IMG/VR virus record: IMGVR_UViG_3300048592_000967 | Coordinates: 1 to 64,000 of that record | Reading direction: 5' to 3' (one strand) | Length of the DNA: 64,000 bases | Source: a virus | Shown here: piece by piece, positions 41,701 through 47,973 of the stretch | Layout: the number at the start of each line of letters is the position of its first letter | Position numbering within the stretch: position 1 is the first letter of the stretch | The notes under the pieces: model-generated | The model's input: the letters and a program-made list of their open reading frames with translations, nothing else | Told to the model about the DNA's origin: nothing | The model's database searches: none | Made by a program: the position numbers and the translations under genes

Positions 41701-42407
41701 TGCTCAAGGTCCGCCAGGAGCAATCAGGGCAGGACCTGAGTTCCCAGATCCGCGACAAAGAGCAGCAGATCCTGGCTGAGAAGCTGCAGGCCATCCGGGA
41801 GCAAGAGCAAGCCGAGATCGACTCCGGCGTGAACGCTACTCGGGCCCGAGAACGGGCGGAGATCCGCATCACCCAACTGAAAAACGAAGAGACTCTGAAG
41901 CGCATGCAGGCAGAGTCCGACCTCACCGGCGCCGTCGAATCCGAAGCCAAAAAGCAAGAGGACATCCGTAAGCGCTATCAAGACCAGCGCCTGGGTGGGC
42001 CGAACTCTCCTCTCAAGTCCCTCGCCGAGGTGAGCGAGGAGCTTCAGATGCTGGGGGCTTTCGATCTGGGCTCCGGCTTTGGGCGCTCTCGCAGCAACGC
42101 GAGGCAGTCTCCACCCTCAGGACTGTTCGAAGTCCAGAGGCAGATCGAGTCTGACATCACCTCCGGGGACCGAGTGGCTGGCCGTGGCCAGCGCGGTCGG
42201 TATACCGATGCGATCAACGCAGCCGAAAGGACCCCCACTTTCGTGGCCCCGGACGGCCCGGGAACGCCGGCCGCCGGCACAGTGAACAACTACTACGTGA
42301 GCTTGCAAAACCGAGCCCTTGACGTCAACGACCCCGCCAGCCAGCAAGCGGTTAAGCAACTGGTTGGGCAGTTCATCACCGAAGCTCAGCATCGGGGTGT
42401 GGCATGA
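38727..42407 (+). CDS. Tape measure protein, copy A (helper 5' end, satellite 3' end)
   Basis: A 1226-residue protein. N-terminal TP901-type core (GEFEQLQARMLSVAKTAEGA, LGKAFSGSLEGFESLRNTYG), two hydrophobic segments (about residues 270-295 and 450-470), then about 600 residues of coiled coil. It fixes tail length and enters the cell with DNA. The first 923 bases differ from copy B (55649) at roughly 45 positions with only three amino-acid changes. From 39650 on I see no difference, so this gene is a mosaic with a breakpoint near 39649. Its upstream neighbours are helper tail genes, its downstream ones belong to the satellite unit. Confidence 0.88.
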   Translation: MAVVPVILKLLAQKAPGLTSALSEVRKDFGDLASLVDTVKLKAAGFTLATTVGIASLGGQVVKQAGEFEQLQARMLSVAKTAEGASAAFQNAIELASNSPFDVKGVVAATVQLEAFGQRSKELLPLVGNLAAAFGKPIEEGAQVLGKAFSGSLEGFESLRNTYGISTALLVRYGATMAKTGGIAVSTASDLQKARQALTQIIQTRYGDAMERQSRTLFGAFSNLEDAVSRFAAAFGTALIPLATTITRALTAVVESFEQIPAPFRTLIALGGVATVTIGALATAVLGVVGLVGNAIPPLVSMGRAMGSLGGTSAATAGEVTVTVLATERMGVANAAASETVVNLARVVTGAGIVQQAFNAELTYTSRALTGLTGQLPALTAEVALYRQVTSGASIGTAQLALGAGKAGPQLALATAGVQNLAVATPQASTGLANLAARTDAATRAGGVFAGLGLGPVLLGIGAVAGGATLALANMHNQNERLNQSVEQSARIFQDAVRGLRQMQSFIEQLTGKQAGYVRGNTTAAEAVAAFKEQLNEISPAELLDRLEKAGKSIQDLRDELKLGTEVANKQAAEIARIEEEQSRLNKTIELYKALMKSGFSDQVNTQELDEAGSQLEINQERLDTLRSSFQRTSKENSLKEELIPRLEATSKAFEAASEHTQQFSAYLSSVGRTDSIPQVNRAIELTNQRLQQVRKDLEGQGLPLNNLVALRERLLNANPKEQQAINDLLKLEDARVDLVKKREDLEQAGVREKIRQADLAIERENVRLGESLTRERERVAAQLNLVRSGSEEELSIRKRLASLDDRIRTDKVTKARDAFETEQGALRDGLDALRGSGEASAEEIAGAIEQIILKTEAWQAANKGILAQSPDLTQSVSGALRGLRRDLDSATRAIPKERVDEALAAAKELGTEAINAEQKLAAATKGIEQLRALQASGEITTTRERARLQSEINKLTNEELKLRTEVAKEERAQARETDALRRGGLETELELLKVRQEQSGQDLSSQIRDKEQQILAEKLQAIREQEQAEIDSGVNATRARERAEIRITQLKNEETLKRMQAESDLTGAVESEAKKQEDIRKRYQDQRLGGPNSPLKSLAEVSEELQMLGAFDLGSGFGRSRSNARQSPPSGLFEVQRQIESDITSGDRVAGRGQRGRYTDAINAAERTPTFVAPDGPGTPAAGTVNNYYVSLQNRALDVNDPASQQAVKQLVGQFITEAQHRGVA

Positions 42408-42433
42408 ACAACAGCAACAGCAAAGGAGCAACC

Positions 42434-42832
42434 ATGAACTCTGATGACCCATCGCGGATTCTGGACGAATACTACCGGGGCGGCCTGCTGGCATCGCCAC
42501 CTTCAGAGCGACTCCGTGAAGCCTGTCGACGCTACGTCAGCCGATATGAGCTTCACGAGGAACTTGCTGCTTCCACGGAGGCCTGCAAGGGCGAGGCATT
42601 GATAGAGATGAGGATGGAAGGCGTACTGGCGCTTTGCGCCGACACACCGCGGCTGCTGGGGGCTCATTCGACCTACATGGCTCTCCTGTGTCAGGCGTTT
42701 GCCGAAGGCGCCGTGGTCAATACGCTCCGGCGACTTGGGATGGAGGTCCCCCCGCTTGGCCCCTCTGACTTTCATACTTTTCAGGACTTTCTAGACGGTG
42801 TACAGGGGTCGCCGCCGCCAGGTCAGGACTGA
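42434..42832 (+). CDS. Hypothetical protein after the tape measure
   Basis: A 132-residue acidic, helical protein. ATG 42434 with AAAGGAG 7 bases upstream is preferred over 42404, which overlaps the tape-measure stop. Co-transcribed with the tape measure and convergent with the SLATT operon. No family recognised; possibly tail-related. Confidence 0.55.
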   Translation: MNSDDPSRILDEYYRGGLLASPPSERLREACRRYVSRYELHEELAASTEACKGEALIEMRMEGVLALCADTPRLLGAHSTYMALLCQAFAEGAVVNTLRRLGMEVPPLGPSDFHTFQDFLDGVQGSPPPGQD

Positions 42833-42842
42833 AAGGCTGTGC

Positions 42843-43070
42843 TCAGAATGGTCGCCCGCATTTTTCGCAAACACTTGAAGCACTGATAGGCGCAGGGCCA
42901 GTGAACAGGCCTTTCTTGATCAGTCGGGGATGCGGGCCGCAGTAGAAACCCTCCTGAAGGAGAATGTTGTGGCCTGAATGGCCTTCGTAGAGGAAGTTAA
43001 GCACTTCTCGTTTCTCTTGGGACGAGAGGGTCTCGAACCAAACTGTGAGGTTCTTTACGGCAGTTGACAT
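42843..43070 (-). CDS. Small protein of the satellite lysogenic operon
   Basis: A 75-residue protein; ATG 43070 with GGAG 9 bases upstream. Helical N-terminus (VWFETLSSQEKREVLNFLYE) and a C-terminal CEKCGRPF metal-type pair. Last gene after the repressor and SLATT gene. Could regulate or modify the effector next to it; unproven. Confidence 0.5.
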   Translation of the reverse strand: MSTAVKNLTVWFETLSSQEKREVLNFLYEGHSGHNILLQEGFYCGPHPRLIKKGLFTGPAPISASSVCEKCGRPF

Positions 43071-43083
43071 TCGGATTAGCTCC

Positions 43084-43683
43084 TTACTGGTCTGGGTCTT
43101 TTGGTGCGATAACTGCGGGACTACCACCGCAGAGTTGACAAGGTCCGGGTGTGAAACTCCAAGGGCTAGCGTTACATTTTGGGCAGACGGCTTCTTCGCC
43201 GGTCGGGGATTCTTTAGTAGCCTGTCTGTAGGCCTCTTGTCTAAGAGTTTCTTTGACTACCGACAGCGCCGCGCGGTCGGCTTCTTGAAGGTCGGCAGCC
43301 CTGCGCATGAAAGCGTCAAACTCAGGGTCACTTATGTCGGAACGCCTCAACAAAGCCTGGATTTCTGTTGCCAACTGGACATTCTTGCCCATTCCCAGGC
43401 GGTGGGCTTCAGCTGACTCTTGCCATTTAGTGTAAAACTTGACGACGGTTAGGACCAATACAAGCGCTGCTATAACCTCCCAGATCTTGTCTGCTACTGG
43501 TCTCCAAGATTCCGGGAACAGCTCCCGCACGGGCAAGGATAAAACAGCCAGGAGAAGCGCCAGGAAATCGAAGATCGCCAACCATCTGCGACATTTTGCA
43601 CCCAGCTTTTCGTGCAAATGGCGAGCGCTTATGGCGTTGGTATGCTCTTGTAGAAGCAGACTCTGTTGAGTTTCTGAAGGCAC
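43084..43683 (-). CDS. SLATT-like two-TM protein, mobilome CxxCx(11)CxxC type
   Basis: A 199-residue protein; GTG 43683 follows GGATGGAG. Two hydrophobic segments (FDFLALLLAVLSLPV and WEVIAALVLVLTVVKFY, about residues 38-80) precede a helical region (EIQALLRRSDISDPEFDAFM) and a C-terminal Cys array with exact spacing CPKC-(11)-CQLC. This is the layout of the SLATT-like mobilome CxxCx(11)CxxC proteins, regarded as pore-forming effectors in phage-defence systems. It is co-transcribed with the repressor, so it is made in the lysogen. No nucleotide-cyclase partner is nearby. Confidence 0.7.
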   Translation of the reverse strand: MPSETQQSLLLQEHTNAISARHLHEKLGAKCRRWLAIFDFLALLLAVLSLPVRELFPESWRPVADKIWEVIAALVLVLTVVKFYTKWQESAEAHRLGMGKNVQLATEIQALLRRSDISDPEFDAFMRRAADLQEADRAALSVVKETLRQEAYRQATKESPTGEEAVCPKCNASPWSFTPGPCQLCGGSPAVIAPKDPDQ

Positions 43684-43691
43684 GAGTTGAA

Positions 43692-44042
43692 CTACTCCAT
43701 CCTGTCCGCAAGGGAAGCTTCTAGCAGCGCTGCAGCTTCTCGCAGTCTTTTGGCTACGTCCGCCGCCCGAGCCTCTGCCTCCGAATTGGGCCCCTGGCCT
43801 TTGCGCCAATCGGGCGCCGGGCGGGGGTCGTCAGTTTCGCCCATCAGGTAGGAAACCGAGGTCCTCAGCACGCGACAGACCAGGAGCAGTGTCTCATCCT
43901 CGGGCTTGTTCCGCCCACTCTCCCAGTTGTATACCGTCGTTCGAGCTTGCCCCAGTTGCCTTGCGAATTCGGCCTGGCTGAGACCTCTGAGCGTTCTGAG
44001 TTCGACCATCCGGCGGGCTATCGTTTCTCTGACGGGTGTCAC
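43692..44042 (-). CDS. Satellite XRE repressor
   Basis: A 116-residue protein; GTG 44042. One XRE domain (LSQAEFARQLGQARTTVYNW, residues about 20-39), then an acidic linker and a helical tail (AADVAKRLREAAALLEASLA). TATGAT lies 6 bases before the GTG, so the mRNA is predicted to be leaderless. Divergent from a cro-like gene. A 176-bp copy of its 5' part (from the second base of the start codon) lies inverted at 48008-48183, inside the regulator-integrase operon. Confidence 0.8.
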   Translation of the reverse strand: MTPVRETIARRMVELRTLRGLSQAEFARQLGQARTTVYNWESGRNKPEDETLLLVCRVLRTSVSYLMGETDDPRPAPDWRKGQGPNSEAEARAADVAKRLREAAALLEASLADRME

Positions 44043-44048
44043 CCGGCC

Positions 44049-44097
44049 ATCATACTTGTTCCCAATCTGTTGACAACTGCCCCATAATGAGTAGAAT
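44049..44097. promoter_or_regulatory. Overlapping divergent promoters of the satellite switch
   Basis: Rightward: TTGACA (44070-44075), 16 bases, TAGAAT (44092-44097), ATG at 44107. Leftward: TTGTCA (complement of 44071-44076), 16 bases, TATGAT (complement of 44049-44054), GTG at 44042. The two -35 boxes share the palindrome GTTGACAAC, so only one polymerase can bind at a time. Both starts fall within a few bases of the initiation codons, predicting two leaderless mRNAs. Confidence 0.65.
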
Positions 44098-44106
44098 GTC
44101 CACAGA

Positions 44107-44319
44107 ATGAGAACACTCGCCAAGCAACTATCAGACATCCGCACCGCCAAGGGCCTGTCCCAGGCCGCCCTGGCTCGCTTGCTCGGGGTAAGCCGTTCGG
44201 CCGTCCATAACTGGGAAGCTGGCCACCGGACACCAACGCTCGAGCAGACTTGCGCCCTGGCCACGGCCTTGGAATGCACCGTCGACCAGCTGGTTCGACC
44301 GATCGGGGCCGTGTCTTGA
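44107..44319 (+). CDS. Satellite Cro-like regulator
   Basis: A 70-residue single-domain XRE protein (LSQAALARLLGVSRSAVHNW at about residues 18-37). Divergent from the repressor and predicted leaderless. Its HTH resembles that of the repressor, so both probably bind the shared promoter region. Confidence 0.75.
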   Translation: MRTLAKQLSDIRTAKGLSQAALARLLGVSRSAVHNWEAGHRTPTLEQTCALATALECTVDQLVRPIGAVS

Positions 44320-44735
44320 GCCCGCTACCAAGCGCCGATGAGCTGCTGACCCGGGCCTTCCCACCAGGTCGACCGCCCGCCTCAGAGCCCTACCGGCTTG
44401 GAATGCTGGCGGAGTTCCGGGTTCAGACCGGTGAGGCCGTCGGGGTTCTCTGTCCCTACGACAAGGGCACCGCGGAGGCTGAGGCTTTCGCTGCCGGGGC
44501 CCTGGAAGCCGCAGGACTGCGCGAGGGGCCAGGGCCCGACCGTGGCCCGACTGTCCGCCGGCTGCGCCAGGACCCGGCCGAGTGGGCCCGAGGCTACCGC
44601 GACGGATTCGAGGACCGACGAGCCCCCGAGGGCTTTGCATACGCCTCGGGCTGGATCGAAGGCGAGGCCGACCGCCTGGCCGGGGCCGCCAACCGATTCA
44701 CCCCCGACCCATCCAGGCGCCACCCGGCCGAGTAG
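44316..44735 (+). CDS. Hypothetical protein after cro
   Basis: A 139-residue protein with TTG start overlapping the cro-like stop. Contains EAEAFAAGALEAAGLREG and DPAEWARGYRDGFED, a pattern of G-x-x-D-G-type repeats. High GC and few alternatives in frame. No family recognised. Confidence 0.5.
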   Translation: MSPLPSADELLTRAFPPGRPPASEPYRLGMLAEFRVQTGEAVGVLCPYDKGTAEAEAFAAGALEAAGLREGPGPDRGPTVRRLRQDPAEWARGYRDGFEDRRAPEGFAYASGWIEGEADRLAGAANRFTPDPSRRHPAE

Positions 44736-45091
44736 AACCACCAAACCCCTTCCCCACTGCTGGCCCTCGCTAGGGCTGGCTTTGCCATTCCCAAAACAAA
44801 GGAGGAAACGACGATGACTCCCGTTCCACAAACCCCGCTGGGGACGACAAGCGAACGCTGCATCCAGTTCGCTTGAGCAAGGGATGACTCGAACCGAGAC
44901 CGTCGCCAAAGTGTCCCCCACGTCCAGACCGTGACTTACAGCCAGGTGGGCATGGAGCTGCGCTCGAGCGCTTCTTCTGGAGTGACCTGCTAGAACCCAA
45001 GATCCTGGAAACACCGCCAACGACCTGGCTTTGCCCATGCCTTTTGGAAGCTCAGGCTTCCTGTGAAACCAGCGAAAGTAGAGGAAACCGG
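44736..45091 (+). other. 356-base stretch with degraded or tiny ORFs
   Basis: Only very short frames are seen here, the best at 44814-44876. Continuing its frame past the TGA gives another 38 readable codons, so it may be remnants of a gene broken by stop codons. No structured RNA or repeat was recognised. Confidence 0.3.
44814..44876 (+). CDS. 20-codon ORF with near-perfect SD
   Basis: ATG 44814 is preceded by AAAGGAGGAAACGACG, one of the best ribosome sites in the window, yet the frame ends after 20 codons. Leader peptide or remnant of a broken gene. Confidence 0.3.
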   Translation: MTPVPQTPLGTTSERCIQFA

Positions 45092-45142
45092 ATGAAGAAC
45101 CAGCTACGTAAATACCTGAGCCCAGCGGAGGGCCGAGAATGA
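45092..45142 (+). CDS. 16-codon leader-type ORF coupled to the ImmA-like gene
   Basis: ATG 45092 with GAGGA upstream; its stop overlaps the ATG of the peptidase gene. Sequence MKNQLRKYLSPAEGRE. Its main role may be translational coupling. Confidence 0.35.
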   Translation: MKNQLRKYLSPAEGRE

Positions 45143-45771
45143 TGAACGCACAGCCGAGGGTTTCGAGACAGCGGCCAAAGAACTCGATGGAACCTCGAGT
45201 GTCCATCACTACGCAGGACTATCCGGAAGACTGCAGCCGTCTGCTCACCGCAATGCAGAGGCTCCACCGGAGAGAGTATCGCTCGCCTCTCGAGGCCATC
45301 CCAGACTTGATCAGCTTCTTTGGGTTCCGCCTCGGGCGTCGTATGTTGCCGCCGCACCAGTGGGCACTGACGGACTTCGGGAAGAAGGAAGTGTGGCTCT
45401 GTAGCGAGCTGGCTGCAAAGCTTGAGATCCCGTCAGTAGCCAGAGAGGTTGAGGCGTTCTCGTTGGCTCACGAGCTGGCTCACGTGCGCCTTCACCAACA
45501 CCTCGACGAATTCAACGACCTGCATGAGAAGGAGGCCGACGCTTATGCAGCTTGCTTTCTGATGCCTATCCGCCTTCTGCGCTTGGCGCCGGCGTTCAGC
45601 CGATTTCTGAGGGCTGAGACCCAAGGAGCAATGAGTCAGGAGGTCTCGGCGTTGGCTCAGCGGTTCGGGGTCAGCCGCTCCGCCATGACCTACCGTCTGT
45701 GTTCGCTCGGGGTGCTCCGCGTTGTTTCCGGTAGATGGGTGAAGGTGAGTTCCAAGGAGGTTATGCAATGA
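45139..45771 (+). CDS. ImmA/IrrE-family metallopeptidase of the satellite
   Basis: A 210-residue protein with zinc motif HELAHVRLH near residue 115, EKEADAYAACFLMP downstream and a C-terminal HTH-like end (AQRFGVSRSAMTYRLCSLGV). It is homologous over its whole length to the helper gene at 6037-6627. It probably cleaves the satellite repressor, but the presence of similar peptidases in both elements makes cross-induction possible: helper induction could inactivate the satellite repressor. Confidence 0.85.
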   Translation: MMNAQPRVSRQRPKNSMEPRVSITTQDYPEDCSRLLTAMQRLHRREYRSPLEAIPDLISFFGFRLGRRMLPPHQWALTDFGKKEVWLCSELAAKLEIPSVAREVEAFSLAHELAHVRLHQHLDEFNDLHEKEADAYAACFLMPIRLLRLAPAFSRFLRAETQGAMSQEVSALAQRFGVSRSAMTYRLCSLGVLRVVSGRWVKVSSKEVMQ

Positions 45772-46061
45772 AGAAGATTACAAAACCGAACGCACGGCGC
45801 GCAAAGGCCGCGGAAGAGTGGCAGTTTGAGGTCAAGCTCATTACCCCCACGCCCGAGAAGGAAAAGCAAATCATTCAGGCCCTGGTCAAGTTCATGGCCC
45901 CCGGCATCGCTGCCATCGCCAGAGAGCGGGGCCTGACCAATGCCCTTCCCCCCGAGGAGTTCGCTCGACGTCACAAGCTGATGGTCGACTACTACATGGC
46001 CAACCCACAGGCCACCTCCGTTCCTCCAGAGTTGCTGGCTGTTCCAGTCCAACCGGACTGA
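45768..46061 (+). CDS. Conserved small protein shared with the helper
   Basis: A 97-residue protein, ATGA-coupled to the peptidase. Residues 14-91 are nearly identical to the helper protein at 10949-11308; about 230 bases are almost unchanged. Function unknown. The high nucleotide identity points to recent exchange between helper and satellite. Confidence 0.6.
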   Translation: MKKITKPNARRAKAAEEWQFEVKLITPTPEKEKQIIQALVKFMAPGIAAIARERGLTNALPPEEFARRHKLMVDYYMANPQATSVPPELLAVPVQPD

Positions 46062-46092
46062 GTGTTCGCTCAGCCTCGACACTCCGTGAAGC

Positions 46093-46190
46093 GTGACAAC
46101 CCTGTGACAGCCGTGACAGGTTGCCCCCTCGGGCTGTCACTCTGAAAACGGCTTAAAATCGGGGTTTGTGACAGCGTGACAGCTGTGACA
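46093..46190 (+). repeat. Iteron cluster 1 (GTGACA)
   Basis: Seven copies of the hexamer GTGACA/TGTCAC within 98 bases (46093, 46104, 46113, 46135 inverted, 46168, 46176, 46185), mostly in the context TGTGACAG. The same hexamer is repeated seven times inside the primase gene (51455-51622). Candidate binding sites of the satellite primase-helicase. Confidence 0.55.
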
Positions 46191-46465
46191 AGTTTTTGAC
46201 CCCATCTTCTGGGTGTCGCGTTTCTCGTTTTTTCACCGGCTGGGTCACCGAGAGGGGCTCAAGCGAGAAAGCTGGAAACCGGGCTCACTCGGAAAAGAAA
46301 ACAGCCCCCGCTGATGTTTGGCCACACACGGGAGCTGCCTATCGTTCCAGTCTTTGACAACTGAATGCCCTGGGCCGGCTTTGGGAACCGTGCCCTGGGA
46401 CCAGACTTCCCCGGCTTGGAGTTCTGACCTCCTGGCCGGGGTTGTCTGTTGTGTTTGGTTCTGTC

Positions 46466-46484
46466 GGTGATCACCAGGTGATCA
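46466..46484 (+). repeat. Integrase arm-type sites, left arm
   Basis: Two GGTGATCA octamers exactly 11 bases apart (46466 and 46477), 72 bases from the att core. The same pair with the same spacing lies on the other side of the core (46720-46738), as expected for arm sites of a tyrosine integrase. Confidence 0.55.
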
Positions 46485-46555
46485 GAGTCGATTTCTCGAG
46501 CCGTGCCTTAGAACCGTCGGTCACCTTCAAACGGCTTGAAACCGTCGATTGTGAC

Positions 46556-46601
46556 TGGCAGGAGTGACAGGATTCGAACCCGCGACCTACGGTTTTGGAG
46601 A
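46556..46601 (-). other. attP core: 3' half of tRNA-Trp (CCA anticodon)
   Basis: Read on the minus strand this is the tRNA 3' half: TCTCCAAAACC (anticodon CCA), variable region, T-arm with GGTTCGAATCC, acceptor strand and encoded CCA end. The 5' half (D-arm) is absent on either side, so it is not a functional tRNA gene but an attachment core that would restore the 3' half of a host tRNA-Trp on integration. The same core recurs at 63478-63523. Confidence 0.8.
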
Positions 46602-46719
46602 GTTACTTCCCCCCGTTTGGGTCTGTTCCGATGGGTCGGATTGGGTCGGAGAAATGGCTTCAAATCGGGGTTCTGAGAAGGCTCGAGTCAGACCGTGTTC
46701 CGGGCAGTTTGGAACTGTC

Positions 46720-46738
46720 GGTGATCAGGAGGTGATCA
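46720..46738 (+). repeat. Integrase arm-type sites, right arm
   Basis: GGTGATCA at 46720 and 46731, again 11 bases apart, between the att core and the integrase stop. Only the three spacer bases differ from the left arm pair (ccA versus ggA type). Confidence 0.55.
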
Positions 46739-46758
46739 AGCCCTGGCAGAACCGTAGG

Positions 46759-47973
46759 TCACAGACCCGGGCTCTCTGCTCTCCGGCGGAGGGGAACCAC
46801 CGTGCCCCGTTCGGCCGGCTCTGCACCCAGCGCAGGGGCCGCCTCGAGCATGTCCGCCAACTTGGCTGCAGCGCCGGCCTGCATGGTGGGCAGGACGTGG
46901 GAATAGGTGTCGAGGGTGATGCTGATGCTCGAATGACCGAGTCGCTCACTGACCACCTTGGGATGTTCGCCCGCCAGGAGCAGCAGCGTTGCGCAGGTAT
47001 GGCGCAGGTCATAAAGCCGGAAGCTGCTGGACAGGCCGGCTCGCTCAAGGGCAGGCTTGAAGGCCCTCTTGGTTAGATTGCCTTCAAACACGGGCCCGCC
47101 GCTCTCGTTCGCAAAAACGAAATCCCACTGGCTCTGCCACTTGTCGCCGGCAAAGAGCCGCTCCGGGACCTGCTGGACCCGGTGGGCCCTGAGTTCCTCC
47201 ACGTCTCGAGCGTGGAGAGCCACGGTTCGCCTCGAGCCAGACGTCTTTGGTTCCTCAAACTTCCACCCGCCGCCCTTCGGTCGAACCAGGACCTGAGTTA
47301 CCCGGACGAGTCCGCGCTCAAGGTCCACTTCAGGCCACTGCAGCCCGAGGTATTCCTCGGGCCGCATACCGGTTCTCAGAGCAAAGCTGAGCAATGGACC
47401 CCAGCGCTGGCCCTCGACAGCCTTCAGAAACGCCTTGGCCTGCTCCAGGGTCATCGCCCGAAGGACCTTCTTCCCTCGGTTGGCGGGCAGATTCACGTCG
47501 GCCGCGGGGTTGTGTCCCAGCATCCGCCACTTTACGCCCTGCTTCAGGGCCTGGTTCAGCACAGTGTGAAGCCGGCGGATAGTGAGCGGGGAGAGCCCCC
47601 GGTCGAGCATCCTGGAATAGAGGCCTTGGATGTGGATCACGTTCAACTTGTCGAGGGGGAGCCGCCCGATCTTGTCCTCCTTCACATAGCGTTCCCAGAC
47701 CCCGGTATAGTCCTCGTGGGTCCGCCCCCGAATGCTACCCCTGGCCGAAGCCAGCCACTGTTCGAGCAGCTGGTTGACGGAGCCCGAGGAGCGAGCAACC
47801 AGCTGGCCGCGTTCGTAGGTGCCGACCAGGGCCCGGAGCCGCACTTCCGCCTCCTTCTTGGTGCCATGGACGGTCTCGGTATGGTAGAGGCGCTTCCCGG
47901 TCACCGCGTCCTTACCCAGGGATAAGCGGAGAAGGTAGGTCTTGTCGCCGCGCTTGATGATGGAGCCGGTCAT
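46759..47973 (-). CDS. int: Tyrosine integrase of the satellite
   Basis: A 404-residue protein; ATG 47973 overlaps the upstream regulator stop (ATGA). N-terminal AP2-like arm-binding region (SIIKRGDKTYLLRL), SAM-like core-binding domain (NQLLEQWLASARGSIRGRTH), catalytic domain with the first Arg in LRTGMRPEEYLGLQW, LYDLRHTCAT (box II with Tyr replacing the first His), LGHSSISIT and nucleophile Tyr in DTYSHVLP. The gene ends 157 bases from the att core and points to it, a typical integrase-att layout. Confidence 0.95.
   Translation of the reverse strand: MTGSIIKRGDKTYLLRLSLGKDAVTGKRLYHTETVHGTKKEAEVRLRALVGTYERGQLVARSSGSVNQLLEQWLASARGSIRGRTHEDYTGVWERYVKEDKIGRLPLDKLNVIHIQGLYSRMLDRGLSPLTIRRLHTVLNQALKQGVKWRMLGHNPAADVNLPANRGKKVLRAMTLEQAKAFLKAVEGQRWGPLLSFALRTGMRPEEYLGLQWPEVDLERGLVRVTQVLVRPKGGGWKFEEPKTSGSRRTVALHARDVEELRAHRVQQVPERLFAGDKWQSQWDFVFANESGGPVFEGNLTKRAFKPALERAGLSSSFRLYDLRHTCATLLLLAGEHPKVVSERLGHSSISITLDTYSHVLPTMQAGAAAKLADMLEAAPALGAEPAERGTVVPLRRRAESPGL

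Larger units (their letters stand above)
46062..46758. other. Non-coding end region of the satellite
   Basis: About 700 bases without a gene. It holds an iteron cluster, repeated CGGCTT-AAA-type motifs (about 46149, 46532, 46657), the paired GGTGATCA arm sites and the tRNA-Trp-derived att core. It seems to combine a replication element and the attachment site. Confidence 0.6.
39650..47078 (+). repeat. Long direct repeat, copy 1 (period 16,922 bp)
   Basis: This 7,429-base stretch recurs at 56572-64000 with no mismatch noticed on reading, and the second copy runs to the window edge. It covers the 3' three quarters of the tape-measure gene through the 3' end of the integrase gene. Perfect identity means the two copies are either very recent, from one concatemer or circle, or an assembly artefact. 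Confidence 0.9.

Noticed and set aside
42843-44042. Toxin-antitoxin system made of 42843-43070 and 43084-43683
   Set aside because: Order and lack of a recognisable antitoxin domain do not support a classical TA pair; kept as an effector with possible partner.
46556-46601. Functional tRNA-Trp gene
   Set aside because: Only the 3' half (anticodon loop to CCA) is present; no D-arm or 5' acceptor strand on either side. It is an att core.
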